Of a stretch of DNA of 64,000 bases, positions 1 to 11,840 are shown one piece after another. The notes under the pieces were generated by a model, which was given only the letters and a program-made list of their open reading frames with translations, was not told where the DNA came from and ran no database searches. Positions within the stretch are counted from its first letter, which is position 1. Every line of letters begins with the position of its first letter. Position numbers and translations under genes: made by a program. The stretch comes from Viscum album (taxonomy: Eukaryota > Streptophyta > Magnoliopsida > Santalales > Viscaceae): contig OY728122.1 in assembly GCA_963277665.1 (NCBI GenBank), forward strand, positions 1,540,780,868 through 1,540,844,867. Reading direction: 5' to 3'.

Positions 1-880
1 AATATTTTACTTTTAAATGAAATTTAAATTAAAACATATATATTATTTGAGATGAACAAAACAATAATGAATATTAAAAGATAAAATAACACACCACCCT
101 TTTTAGGAGAAACTGAAAGATAATTTTCATTATAGAACCCAAAAATCATATATATTCCAGAACATATTTTCAAAATATTGAGTAGATGATTTTTAAAGGT
201 AGTAACCATAGGACATTATATTTGATTGATCCAAAAAATTATAATAATGATAAGTGTGTTATTAATTTAGTTATACTAATTAATTGTCATGTGTATTCCC
301 TATATATTACCCAATCCTCATTGAAACTTGAATAAAATAAATTAAAATTATATTTTTCAATTTTATTAGTTATATTAGTGATTACATTTTTTAATTTGAT
401 TTCTATAGAATTAATTATTAAATGTAACAAGGTAAAATGATCTAATAAAATGGTTCTCATAGATTGATTTTTTAGAAACAAATAATACCATTATTTATCC
501 CTTATTAACTATCTTAAAACCTCATGGCATATTAATTTTTTTCTTTTTATTATTACCGAATGAATAATTTGAATATGAAATTTTTCATAAATTTAAAAAT
601 GTAATTAACATAACCTATGTGATCACTTTGTTTAAAACACTACAAAAACATTGTAAAAAATAATTAATTTGTTCTGATAGATGTTTTAATCGTGAAATTC
701 TATTATATATACCCTAATAATTTCCTAGTTGTAAAAATACATAAGGTTTTTGTGAACATTGATAGTTAAAAGGAGTGAATTATCTCCCTTGATGAATCTA
801 TTTGAAAAAAATAATGATTTTATAAACATTTTATTTTTATAAATAAGACCATATAAGCCCCAAAGTCATAGAGGCCAGGA
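1..880. other. AT-rich sequence without recognisable gene
   Basis: No coding region, RNA gene or clear repeat is supported here; the longest open frames are about 60 codons and low-complexity. The only notable string is CACTACAAAAACAT at 638-651, which has the form of a plant CACTA terminus and is listed separately. The stretch ends where the 3' side of a minus-strand LINE becomes recognisable. Confidence 0.6.
638..651 (+). other. Candidate CACTA terminal sequence
   Basis: The string CACTACAAAAACAT matches the usual start of plant En/Spm (CACTA) elements. If it is the 5' end of the CACTA element whose genes start at 5353, then the LINE at 880-5190 would sit in the CACTA 5' untranslated part. 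No convincing subterminal repeat array follows, and no matching 3-bp target duplication could be established, so this may be chance in AT-rich DNA. Confidence 0.2.
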
Positions 881-929
881 ATAATGAATTTCTAAAGAAT
901 ATCCCTTAATAAAAAACATACAAACATCA

Positions 930-1370
930 TGCAAAGACCCTACCTTATCATAAATGATATAATTATTAGAAATAATTATTTGAGAAGATAAAGAATCTGC
1001 CACCAAATTACCTTCACTCCAGATGTGTTTGACTAGAATATCTTTATTGATAAGTCATCCACAACATCTAAAAATATTGGTTAACCACCAAGGGTGTTTT
1101 TTTTACCCCGAAGGAAACATACCAATAATGTAGAATCAGACTCCACTTCAGAAATAAGAATATTGTGCTTATTGAATATAGTTAAACCCAAAAGAATATC
1201 CCTTGCCTCCACTTTAATAGAAGACTCTACACCAAAAAATGCACTAAACCCTGTAATAACCAAGCCGCAACTGTCTCTTACCAGCCCTCCAACATGCATC
1301 TGCCTGGATAATCAAGAACCATCCACATTCTACTTTAACCCTGTAGTAGGAGAATTCCATTTGAGACATC
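930..1370 (-). pseudogene. LINE ORF2 RNase H-like domain (RVT_3 type)
   Basis: On the minus strand a segment reads WNSPTTGLK, a stop, then NVDGS, followed by GGLVRDSCG. This is the typical start of the plant LINE RNase H-like domain, with the first catalytic Asp in VDGS. The acidic positions continue in VEARDILLGL (Glu) and EVESDSTLL (Asp). The C-terminal signature HIWSEGNLVADSLSSQ is read after a frame change near 1080. The domain would remove RNA from the RNA-DNA hybrid during LINE reverse transcription. Stops after GLK and in the VDGS region, plus the frame change, make it non-functional. Confidence 0.75.
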
Positions 1371-1559
1371 TTCCCTTATTTCCATACGTGATATCCCTCC
1401 TGAATCTTAGGCAAGGAAAAGGAATGTTGAAGGCCACCAAAAAGTCTCCCCCTGCCATAAGGAAACCCATTTCTGCCACCAACATTTTCACATGCACCTG
1501 AAAGAATAAGTGAGAGAATGAGCTTCCCTCCCTCAATCCGGTTCACCCTTCCCAAATAA

Positions 1560-1910
1560 CCTAGAAAACAATAACAAAATAATAATCACTTGACCCTTTC
1601 TTTCCATTCCCTGTAGAGTATCTAAAATGATCCCGCTGTAAATCCCCTATTGCATCAAAACACTATCCAGAGTGAAATTAAGGTGAGAACACAAAAAATT
1701 CCAAATTTCCTTTGCCCAATAACCATATAAATAAGGGTGATTCAAATATTCCTATTGAGGCTTATAATAGTACTAACATCTATAAACCAAGGTAATGCCT
1801 TTCCTCTGAACATTTTTATCCATAGGTAAGGAATTGTTATGAAGTCTCCAGATCAAGAAATTCATCTTTCTTGGAATTTAATTGCACCAAATATGTTCTT
1901 CCCAACAATC
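1560..1910 (-). pseudogene. LINE ORF2 zf-RVT region
   Basis: Minus-strand translation gives IPRKMNFLIWRLHNNSLPM, then QRKGI, and further on YWAKEIWNF. These match the plant LINE zinc-finger region between reverse transcriptase and RNase H, whose usual pattern is a VPPKVKxFLWR motif, an ALPT motif, a Cys pair and a final A..IW. The Cys pair itself is not clearly preserved. Several stops interrupt the frame. The position between the RT and RNase H remnants supports the call. Confidence 0.6.
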
Positions 1911-2689
1911 CACTCCATCTCTCTGATGAATCAATCTTTTTAAATCCTTGGAAAATAAATTTCTTAATGATGATTTGGTGAAAACACAACAATATGGTTC
2001 ATCAGATAAACATATACCCTCTTACACTATTTTCTGCTCATTTTCCAGAATGGATTTGATAAAATTTGGATGAAGAAAAGCTTCTTTGAAATAGATATTT
2101 GGAGTAGGATATGCTAGAAAAAATAAGGTTTTCCCAAAAAATTAGTTTTCTAGAATTTAATCTCCCAATTTCCAATAACCCATAGTGTTTTGCTATTCAG
2201 GACCTCTAGATGTTTAAGCATACACCGAGCAAGACTAAAAAAATCTTTTGATTAACAGTCCAATGATCCCAAAATTACCCATATATGTTTCTCATTAATT
2301 TTACCCACAAAGATTTACCCAAGATAATGTCCCAAGCAATTTTGTCCAGCATGCCATTCATGGATTCCCCATTGTTGTGAAGATCAATCCCACCCTCATC
2401 AAACATTCTTGATAACTGCTTCCAAAAGGCCCAATGGCATTTACCATATTGATGATATTACCAAAGGAAGATGTTCATAATTAATTCCATTATTATGATG
2501 GTCCCCTTTGGTGGATTAATAATTGAATGAATATGCACTAGAATCATGGAGAGGGTGTTTTTGATAAGATTAGTCTAACCTCCAAAAGATTGGAACTTAT
2601 TTTTTCAAATGCATATCGTCCCTGAAATATGATTAATGATACCCTCAAAAAGTACTTTTATGATCATTCCATTAGATATCGGTGCACCG

Positions 2690-3570
2690 AGATAATCCAT
2701 CAGAAGAAATATTCTTTGCATTAGAAACTTATTTTAGATATAAATGCTACACCTCCCTAAACATATTATAGAAATAAAAACATTTCTCTTCCTTTGACTG
2801 ATACACTTCCCACTTAAACTTCCATAAGTTTCCATGATTTTGTTGAAGATGTTCACTAACCTTACACCACCGTTGATGAAAAACAACATGTCATCAGTAT
2901 ACATAAGGTGAGAAATTATACTACTCCCCAAACTATTAATGAAGGGTTTAATCCTCCCCTCCTCAAGGACCTTTGATATGTTTCTTGAAAGAGATTCCTA
3001 GGAAAAGATAAAAATATTAGGAGAAATCATGTCACCATGCCTCACGCCTCTGACCATTTTAAAAAAATAAAATCATTTTCCCATGAAAGAAATTGTAATC
3101 CATAGAGATTTATAACATCGAAATCATAAATCACAAAACCAACCATTGAATCCAAACCTTTTCATGACCCTTAAAATGAAAGTCCATTCCAACCTTTCAT
3201 AAGCTTTATCCATATCAACATTAATCATAACATTTTAACCAATAACTCTCTTATTAAAATTATCTACCATATATTTTGCTATAAAAATTACCCTCTATAT
3301 GTTCCTGCCTCTCACAAAACCATGTTATTCAAGATAAATAATCCTTGGAATCAAAATAATTGACCTCATACTGATGATATTTTTGAGAACCTTATATCTA
3401 AAATTACATAGGCAGATTGGTCTATATTTATTAAGAGATGTGGGGAGCCTCACTTTTGGTATTAAGACCATCCTTGAAGCACAAAACATTCTTATGAGAT
3501 TCCCTCCCTGAAAGAAGTATAAAACGGTCTCTTTCACCAAGTTTCTCACAAAATCCCATGCAACAACATA
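2690..3570 (-). pseudogene. LINE ORF2 reverse transcriptase
   Basis: The minus strand encodes VLIPKV followed by NKYRPICLCNFRYKVLKNII, the N-terminal RT block of plant L1 elements. After a stop come HGFVRGRNIQ and DMDKAYERLEW (first catalytic Asp), and RGVRHGDMISPNIF. The catalytic box reads MYTDDMLFF near 2890-2910, against the usual YADD. The blocks are collinear over roughly 290 residues. Frames change several times and stops interrupt most blocks. The domain would copy element RNA at a nicked target site; this copy cannot. Confidence 0.85.
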
Positions 3571-4229
3571 AAAAGCTCTGGGAAAACCATATGTACTAGG
3601 AGAACTGTTTCATTTCATGCTAAACACCACCTTTTTAATCTCTTATTCATCTATAATAGAGACATCCACCCCATTATCCCGACTAGTCAACATTTATCTT
3701 CTCCTTAGGTCTGACATCACTCATGGATAATTGAGATTTCCAAGACAGTAACTTCTCAAAATGATCTAAAGATAATTTTCTAAACACCTTAACATCATAT
3801 GATAAGGAACCATACTCTAAATATATGTTTAATTTCTTGAATAACCACCTTTACTTCATGAAATCCTAAAAAAATATAGTGTTACAATCCTCCTCTTTGA
3901 GCCGCAAAGCATGAGATTTTTCCCTGAAAATTCCTTCAATATATAATAACTTCTTAGAAAATAAATTATTTTTATCTGATAAAGTAATTTAAATATACTC
4001 ATACCAATTGGTCTGAAGCCTCTCCTCCAAACTCCATAAATCTTCCATAAGATTCTATAGATTTCAAATAACTTCACTTATGTTATTACACCAATTATGA
4101 ATGTCCACCTTCAAGAATCTCAGATGATTTTCCAAGCTGATCTAAGATTGAACTCTTTAAGGTAGTTCCTAGGAGTTTCTGATCATTTTTAAAAATATAG
4201 CCAAGGAGTTCCAATTCATGGAGTAATAA

Positions 4230-4500
4230 AAGATTTTATACCATCTAAACATTTTCTTCAAATTTACCAAGATCAGTGCATGATCTGAGTTGGATCTAGA
4301 TAAATGTGTCAAAGAGGTCACCTCATAAGATTCCAAACCCTAGAGATTGGAAAGACATATGTCCAGATGACTCCACACCATTTGATTTCCCCTACTATTA
4401 TTACACCATGTATATATGATCCCAAAGAAACCCATGTCAACCAGGAAATTTGTTGACATGAATTTCATGAAGTCCTGCCTTGCCTCTGTATGATATTTTG
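4230..4500 (-). pseudogene. LINE ORF2 endonuclease, C-terminal part
   Basis: Minus-strand translation gives NFLVDMGFFGIIYTWCNN, then MVWSHLDICLSN, and LTHLSRSNSDHALILV. These correspond to the end of the AP-type endonuclease of plant L1 elements: the DLGF.G..FTWCNN block, the W.RLDR block and the terminal SDH box with the catalytic Asp-His pair. A stop sits between the second and third blocks. The N-terminal half of the nuclease, expected at 4500-4750, is too eroded to recognise. Confidence 0.75.
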
Positions 4501-4749
4501 GCAGTGATGTGCTGGGAAATTAACTCCACAGAGATATAATTATTCTAGAAAACCCAAATCTGCTTATTAAGAGGAACCTTCATCAAGAATTATATAAATA
4601 TCAATCTCTTGGAAAAGTGTACCATTCTATCAACTTTCCCTTGGGTTCAAGAACCAAAATCAAGGAGGCCTTATACTTTTTATCTTAATTGATGAGGAAT
4701 TCCAACTTCACCTATGTACCAATGCCCTATGCATTCCATATGATAAAAG

Positions 4750-5190
4750 GAACCATTAAATAATGGAAATCTTGGTCGAACGACCAAAAGAAATTACCTT
4801 TGGTTTAAGATTAATAGATATTTACTATGACTTAGATCTAGTGAACCAAAAACTATCCACTGGAAAAAATGTTATTTTTGATTTCCCTTTATCTATACCA
4901 CTTACAGAAACCCAACCCTACTTAGAATCCTCACCATGTTCCAGAAAATTGAATATGTTGTTGTTTCAGATCAAATTTGGTCTGGATGGTGTAGTAAGAC
5001 CTTCTGAATAAAAAGAGACCAAAATATTTCTCTTTGGAGATTTCTAAGAAGACCAAATCTCTTCAATCACCCTTACCGACATACCTTTGTTGTAGAAGGA
5101 CTCCAAATGAATAGCCTGTGGAAGGCAACCCACACCCACGAATTCCAGAAGCATAAGCGGTGGTGAATCTAACCAGAAGTCTTGTGTAAT
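4750..5190 (-). pseudogene. Possible LINE ORF1 remnant
   Basis: The minus strand contains PLMLLEFVGVGCLPQAIHLE, followed by FYNKGMSVRVIEEIW. It loosely resembles the DUF4283-like nucleic-acid-binding region of plant LINE ORF1 proteins, where a 'WV.....P...W' segment precedes a segment like 'IGE.I'. No zinc knuckle follows. A plus-strand open frame of 82 codons at 4763-5011 overlaps it but shows no family features and is read as a shadow. Position just 5' of the ORF2 remnant is the main support. Confidence 0.35.
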
Positions 5191-5352
5191 GGTCAGTTTT
5201 CTATAGCCATTTGATAAAGAAATATTAGAGGAGGGAAGTGGATCTGATGACTATATGTGTGTATATATAAAGAATATCCTTTTAGAGTTTTAAGAGCATG
5301 AATTCTGTGTATTTTTTTAAATGTTAATATTATAAAATCAAATAGGATGGAT

Positions 5353-8300
5353 ATGAACTGAAAATGGATTGATGTCAATTACATGGAAAAAGAGTATGAG
5401 GATGGGGTGAAAGAGTTCATCATGTTTGAAAAAGATGTGCATATAACCATTCTCAAATCCTTTTTATGTGTTTATGTTATTGTTATTTACAACTAATTAG
5501 TCCAAAATATTTGGAAGAACACTTGATCTATTAAAGAATAGATCATAGTTATAAATGTTTGACTAAACATGGGGAAAAATAAAATGTAGCTAGTGACTGG
5601 GATAACACTACATTTTATGGATCATCTAATATGATTAAAAGTGTAAACAATGATGAAGACCATATTGGGGATATGATTATATGTGTGAATGATGATGAAG
5701 ATAATATTGATGAAATGAAAATGATAGTTGAAGAGAAATTCATGATTTTATAAAACTATTTCAAAAGTTAAAGAGTTTTTAAAAGACACCATTTTATGCT
5801 GGTTGTACAAAATATAAAACATTGTCAGTTATATTAAAGTTTTATAATATAAGGGTTGGAAAGAGATAGAGTGACACCATATTTAATAAACTAAATTATA
5901 TCTAGAATGATATTATACTAGAAGATAATGAGGTTCCTTACCGAACATATAATGCTAAAGAAATTCTACATTCAATGGGTATGATCTCTTAAATAATACA
6001 TGTCTATCCAAATGTATGTATACTATTTCAAAAGAACATGAATCACATAAGAAATGACCAAAGTGTTGTGTGTCTCAATACAAGAAAGATAAATCAATTA
6101 TTTAAAAAGTTTTATGATACTTTCCAACCATTCCAAGATTTATGTGCCTATATGGATGCATGGATAATACAAGGAAATTGACATGGAAAGCACATACAAT
6201 AAATCAAGATACGAAACTTCATCACCCAATAGACTCTCCTTAGTAGAATAAAACCGATCATGTGTATCTTTAATTTGGAAATAAGATAATAAACCTTCAT
6301 CTTGTGCTATCTATAGATAGAGTAAATCCTTTTGGTTTATAAATAATCACTCATATTACATGGATGGTTATGTTGGTAAATTATAAATTTCCACTATGTT
6401 TATGCATTAAGAAAAAATATGTTATGTTGTATTTTCTTATATCAGTACCAAAACAACTTGGTTATGATATTGATGTTTATTTGGATCCATTGATTAGAGA
6501 TTTGAAATTAATTCAGGATTCAGGTGTTACATTGTATGATGCTTAAAAAAATGAAGATTTCACATTGAGAGACATGTTTTACATAATGATAAATGACTTT
6601 ACTTATTATAAAAATTTGTTAGGATATAACATTAAAGGAACTAAGGGGTGTCCCATTTTTGAACAAGGTACACATTCAGATAGGTTGAAACATTCATCAA
6701 AGACTCTGATCTAGGACATAATAGATTTCTACCCTAATGATATAAATACAAATATTATATAAAATCTTTTTATGGAAATTTAGATGATGGAAGTACACTA
6801 TCTCCACTAATAGGTTATCAACTATTTGAGAAATTAAAGTATATAAACACTAATTTTGGTAAAACTTCGTCAAAAAACCTTATAAAAACTAGTTGGAAAA
6901 GAGCTCAGTTTTTTTGAATTACCATACCAGAATTGTTTGTACGTTAAACCTTTTAATGATGTCATGCATATGAAAAAATGTATGTGATAGTTTCATTGAC
7001 ACAATACTAAATTCACCTGAAAAAACAAAGGATTGAATTAATGCTATTTTAGATAAGATTTACATGGTGATATAGGAAGAGTTGGCACCAGAGAAGGGTG
7101 AAAGAAAAAATTTTCTTCCTCTAATTGCTTATAATCTTCCTGGATAAGATATATATTAGTTTTTCAACTTCTTGAATGATATAAAGTTTCCAATGGGGTA
7201 TTAATAAAATATCAAGAATACCATATCAATGAATAATTTAATTTTAAAGGTCCAGAAATCACATGAATGTTATGTTTTGATGTAAGATCTAATGAATGTA
7301 TATTTATGTTACATTTTTCTTAATAATTTACATCATACATTAACCAAGATTTGTTTATTTTTCAAAGCTATATGTAGTAAAGTTATAGACCCTATGGAAT
7401 TTCTTACTATGGAAAAGGAAATTGTTTTCATATTATGTGAATTTGAGATGTTCTTCGTACCTTAATTTATTGATATTATGGTTTACTTGATGGTTAACAT
7501 GGTTATAGATATCCTTTTATGTTTTATGGTTAACATGGTTAGAGAGATCCTTTTAAGTGGTCCTATACATTATAAATATATATACCACATTGAATTGTAT
7601 ATGAATATTTTTAAAAGAAATGTAAAAAATCAAAGTCATCCAAAAGGTAATATTGTAAAGTGATATATTTTTTGTAAGTAACTGAATTCTATACCCACCA
7701 ACTATCCATTGTATAAGGAATTGATCTACCAAAATCTCATCACACCAAGAAACTATTGGTTGAATGAATTTCTAGAAATAATCTTCTCGTAATTACTATT
7801 AAAATTAAAAACATGATTACCTTTACATTTTAAATAATATCTGAGAGGTTTCACCATATGTTGAAACCCAAAAAGTAATTATTATGCATTTGAATACACT
7901 AAGGGATAAAATAAGGATATCAAATAAAAATAATCAAAAGTTTATAGTATGATTTTGAGACTATATTTTGAAGGTTTCAACTACAAATCCAAATTTAATT
8001 TTAGAATAAATTCAATGGATAGCCAAAGGACCCAATCCATGTATTATCTTATAATTTTTATGTAATTAATGGTTATATGTTATATATAAAGAAACATAAT
8101 GAACTAAGTACCATATAAAATAGTGGAGTTACACTTGAAGCTAAAGTGATTTATGTATATGGTTCCAAGGATAGAAATTCAATTTATGTTAATATTTCAT
8201 ACTTTTTAATCATTGAAAAAATATGGGTGTTGGATTATAAAAAATTCTAAGTGCTGGTTTTTCAATGCATGTGGGTTGATAACATGAGTGCATTTAAAAT

Positions 8301-8560
8301 CGATGAATTGTAATTTATGAAAGTGTATTTTAGAAAATAAGCGTATAAGTATGGACCATTCACAATGGAATCATAGAAAATACAAGTATTTTATTTCATG
8401 TATCCTACAAATAGAAACTTGTCAATTGTTCCGCCATCGACAAAAACCAATGAAGTGTAGATTTCAATTCAATTTAGGATGACCCCTTTATTGGGACATT
8501 GTAATCATTTTTTATTAGTCCCTATGTAGATAGGGTTTTTCATGTCATAGGAGACCACAA
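5353..8560 (+). pseudogene. CACTA transposase TNP2, degenerate
   Basis: Start chosen at the ATG 5353; the third codon is now a stop, followed by KWIDVNYMEKEYEDGVKEF, a Transpos_assoc N-terminus. YNAKEILHSMGM (about 5950-5990) and KLHHPIDSP (near 6220) belong to the TNP2 (Transposase_21) domain. A clean open stretch at 6364-6546 carries LCIKKKYVMLYFLISVPKQ and YDIDVYLDPLIRDLKL, a strongly conserved TNP2 block. CHAYEKM (near 6960) precedes a DUF4218 segment at 7340-7663 with AICSKVIDP and MVREILLSGPIHYKYIYHIE. A DUF4216-like end at about 8010-8470 has KYGPFTME and FYFMYPTNRNLSIVPPS. The product would cut and join CACTA ends in the nucleus. There are dozens of stops and frame changes. Confidence 0.85.
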
Positions 8561-8736
8561 TCAAGTTATTTGGATACTTGATAGAGGGGTAAAATCCTTT
8601 CAACCTTTAAAGAAAAAAGTGAGTTCAGTAATCATGTTATATATTTTTTAATATACATTGTGTTTCCTCATATTATTATCTTTTCATGACTAAATTTATG
8701 TAATATAAAATAAATATTCAACCAATTTTGTAGATA

Positions 8737-9919
8737 ATGGCTTCTATACATACTGATGCTCCCAATCCTGAGGACCAATAGGCTTCTCAACATGTTGATT
8801 CTCCTAATGAAAAGGTATGAAAAGTTTCTCCACAGGTTTATACAACCAATATTGAGGAATAATATATTTATGTTGTTGAAGAAGAGGAAATGGTATAATG
8901 AGAAAAACATAAAGAAAAAAAAACAAGATAATAATAGAATGATTTTTTTTTAAAATCTATTAAGGTAAGAAGAAGAGGCATTAGATTCAAGGTTAGTGAG
9001 AGTGAACATGGCCAACCTGCTAACCTTGAAAAGTACATTTACATTACCTACATTGGGGTCACCACTTGAATGTACATTTTTATTAATATAGGTATATGAC
9101 ACAATGTTGTAACCATAGTTAAGTCACTAATTTGGGAGGATATTAGGTTAACATTATGATATAATTTCTTTATTTAACTAAAAAATAAAATAATGAAACA
9201 TTGATTTACTATACATTATCCCTTAAAGAGTGCATTTATACTAGATGACTTATGAAATAAATTTGTATTAATGGTCACTAGAAAATCTCATAGGGACTTT
9301 AAAACAATTCTTATGCAGCATCATATCTGGGATGTTGAAGGTAAAGTAATCCCACACTCACCATAGATATATGCACACATGATAAACCAAGAAATATAGA
9401 TTGATTTTATTAGTTTTTTGTGAGGAGGAATGTGTAAGTATGAGGTAATAATTTTATATGCCATAAATTGGTACTATACAACAATTATTACTTACATTAC
9501 TGTATTTTTTATTTGGTTTAGACACAAGAATCATCATCAGATGTACCCAATAAATGACTACTTTTAGTATCCTTGAAGTGGAAAGAAAAATATTTTCATG
9601 TTAGAGGTGTGAGTTTTAGAGTGTCTACCAAACATATTTTGAGAAAAGAAATGAACAAGGGGATATATATAAGAATATGAAGGAGATGCATACATGAATA
9701 AATACTCAAGATGAAAAAACTAATTGCAAGTCTAAGTTGTTAGTAAATGTTTTTGGAAGACATAAAAGTAAAAAACAACACAAAGACAACAATTACATGA
9801 AGATCCACCCCTAGATTTGAGGAAAGCCAATACATTCAATGGTTTTACTTACTATAGGTAATTGATTTTATCATAATTGTTTTTGTAAAATGTGAATAAA
9901 GAAAAAACTAAAATGTTCC
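8737..9919 (+). pseudogene. CACTA second gene, 5' part (Ptta/En-Spm domain)
   Basis: A likely start is ATG 8737 (MASIHTDAPNPEDQ, then a stop). From about 8963 the frame reads KVRRRGIRFKVSESEHGQP, the usual beginning of the plant transposase Ptta/En-Spm domain (Transposase_24). Further blocks are VTRKSHRDFKTILMQHHIWD (9272-9331) and IYAHMINQEI (near 9370). A low-similarity tail runs to 9919, where the Copia element begins inside the gene. In CACTA elements this gene accompanies TNP2 and may bind element ends. Stops occur throughout. The continuation is at 19605. Confidence 0.7.
9915..9919 (+). repeat. Copia target site duplication, left
   Basis: GTTCC immediately precedes the Copia 5' LTR and is repeated exactly after the 3' LTR at 19600-19604. 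Confidence 0.9.
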
Positions 9920-10923
9920 TGTAAGGGTTGGTGTCCTCAGAACCAACTGTTTTGTACTTTGATTACATAAATGTTCACTTATTATATATTGTTCATTATT
10001 CTGCATGAATATAATATAATAATGTCCTAGAATATTTGTTGCACTAATAAGGTCATAGCAGATCCCCGTTATGATGAGAACCTTGAAATGCTATAACAAT
10101 ATTCTTAAATAAAGTTCTGTGGTTGGATGACATACTATTATAGGACACATAGTATACAGACCGTCATGTGTGAGTACTCGTAAGAATACGAGACTCTCTC
10201 TCATGGAGTTCGCACTTGGTAATCTCCAAGATGGGAGATTATGAGAATAGACCTGCCAGTAGTAATTCCGCATGTCTTGGTGTCATCAGATATTGCTATC
10301 TGCGAGCGTGTGTAATGGTCCTTAGACTGAAAGATTATCTTTAACTCATGTCATGACTTGTGCACTTAGATTTACTAACAAAAACCATCACGAAGACACT
10401 TGGTGGGAAGTAGGGTACGTTGGGTGCGTCACGAGTGACATGTTGTTAATGGATAAGTCGAGGAAATATTTGTCCCTTCCATTTATGGAAGTTGATATCT
10501 CAGCCCTTTGATTGAAATAGAACTGTCGCATTAAATTCCATGGCCATGGTGTAAACGATGAGTTTATTTCAGGTAGTCAAAGAATGACAGATCAAGCATA
10601 TAGGTTTATGACACTGCCATGAAACTTGCTTGATGAGATATCGAGACAAAGGGATTAAATTACATAGTAAGCGTTCATATGAGGTGATACGTTAATGCGA
10701 CATCAACTTCTTTATCTTGGGTGCCTTGACCCGTTGCTAGACAGTAATCTTGGACTTTAGGCAAGCCTGCCTAATTCCAATGAGAAAGAGGCCTAGAGGG
10801 TCACACACTAAGTGTATCCAAGTATCTCAAGTTGAATAAAGATTATTACCGTATGTTGTTTAATAATTATTCAAGGAAGCCTAAGTTGTTTTAAATGATG
10901 GAGGAAAAATTAAATAAAACAAG

Positions 10924-11094
10924 TACAATCCGTGTATTATTAAATGTACATGCTGTGTAATTTTATTTTGGAAAGGAAATGAATAAATGAAAACAAGATA
11001 TACACGCCATGTACATTTAATGTACACGCCGTGTAGTTTTCAATGAAAAACAAGTACACGCCGTGTATTTATTATTACACGTCGTGTAGTTTTT
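10924..11094 (+). repeat. Six TACACGCCGTGTA-type units in Copia 5' LTR
   Basis: Three pairs of units lie in the U3 region upstream of the TATA box. The consensus TACACGCCGTGTA is nearly a perfect palindrome with a CpG in each arm. Here several units have decayed (for example ACATGCTGTGTA and ACACGCCATGTA), mostly by C-to-T or G-to-A changes at the CpGs. The same units in the 3' LTR (18695-18866) are better preserved. Confidence 0.85.
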
Positions 11095-11271
11095 CCAGTC
11101 GGGTTTTAAGGATATAATATCGTTTTATTAAATGATATTTATTATAATCAGTGTGAGCGCATGTCAAGGAATTAATTATTCGACATGAGGGTTTTCAATA
11201 AGAGTTAATGAAATAAATTAAATGCGTAACGCATTTATTTATTGTCATAACTCTACAACCTCAAACTCGAT

Positions 11272-11279
11272 TATAAATA
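11272..11279 (+). promoter_or_regulatory. TATA box of Copia 5' LTR
   Basis: TATAAATA in the context CTCGATTATAAATATCC. It is conserved at the equivalent place in the 3' LTR and would mark the U3/R boundary some 30 bases downstream. Confidence 0.7.
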
Positions 11280-11827
11280 TCCTCACAACCCAACTCTTTT
11301 CCTACACAAGAGAATCATTGTGCACAACATATCTGGAGAATTATTTCAAGGCCGAAAGAACCTCTTCCTCCAAGAACGCTCTCAAGACCAAGAGAGATCC
11401 TCTTCCATTGGATCAAGACAATCTAAGGCGGACAACGCAAGCAAAGGCTTCTCCACGCTATCACCCAGTGAATCCTTTGGCAACGTCCAGAGATACGAGG
11501 TACATGTGCAGATCACCGCTAGAGGGAGTCTACACTTGGCTTCTGTAATGCAATGATGGATCACATCGATAACGTGATCAAGAAAATCAATGAAGAAAGA
11601 ACACCCAAAAGGTATTTCTTTATAATTAATTAAATTAATTATAATCAACCTGTAACAATCCTTATTTGTGGTTCTAGGACAAACCATCTTCTTTGTCCTT
11701 TTTTGTGATTCGATCCGTGGAGACATGCGTTTATCGTCGTATTGATCTCGGATTGATCATTGCTAATGAAAAAAGGCCAAGTGGGAACATCCACCCACGC
11801 GCTTCCGCTGTGCCCGGAACCTTAAAA

Positions 11828-11840
11828 TGGAATCAGAGCG
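11828..11840 (+). other. Copia primer binding site
   Basis: TGGAATCAGAGCG starts three bases after the LTR and matches the initiator tRNA-Met type site TGGTATCAGAGC with one change. Confidence 0.85.

Larger units (their letters stand above)
880..5190 (-). mobile_element. Degenerate L1-type LINE
   Basis: Read on the minus strand, this stretch carries, in the correct order, the C-terminal part of an AP endonuclease (4230-4500), a reverse transcriptase (2690-3570), a zf-RVT region (1560-1910) and an RNase H-like tail (about 930-1370). That order is the plant L1 ORF2 layout. A possible ORF1 remnant lies upstream at 4750-5190. All frames have many stops and frameshifts, so the copy is inactive. 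The exact ends and a target duplication could not be fixed; no clean poly-A tail is visible at the low-coordinate end. Its 5' side abuts the CACTA coding region, so it may be inserted in the CACTA 5' part. Confidence 0.8.
9920..11824 (+). repeat. Copia 5' LTR
   Basis: Begins TGTAAGGGTTGG and ends CGGAACCTTA, where the other LTR has CCTTCA; one base has been lost from the terminal CA context. It carries a TATA box at 11272-11279 and six ACAC..GTGT palindromic units at about 10924-11094. Long open frames inside it on either strand are shadows. Confidence 0.93.

Noticed and set aside
1094..1501. 135-codon plus-strand frame
   Set aside because: It is the antisense of the LINE RNase H remnant, which shows clear family motifs on the minus strand; this frame shows none.
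4763..5011. 82-codon plus-strand frame
   Set aside because: No recognised features. It overlaps the likely 5' part of the minus-strand LINE.
11222..11726. Several overlapping frames of 78-114 codons on both strands in the Copia 5' LTR
   Set aside because: They recur in the 3' LTR with different breaks and overlap the promoter and R/U5 region; these are LTR shadows.
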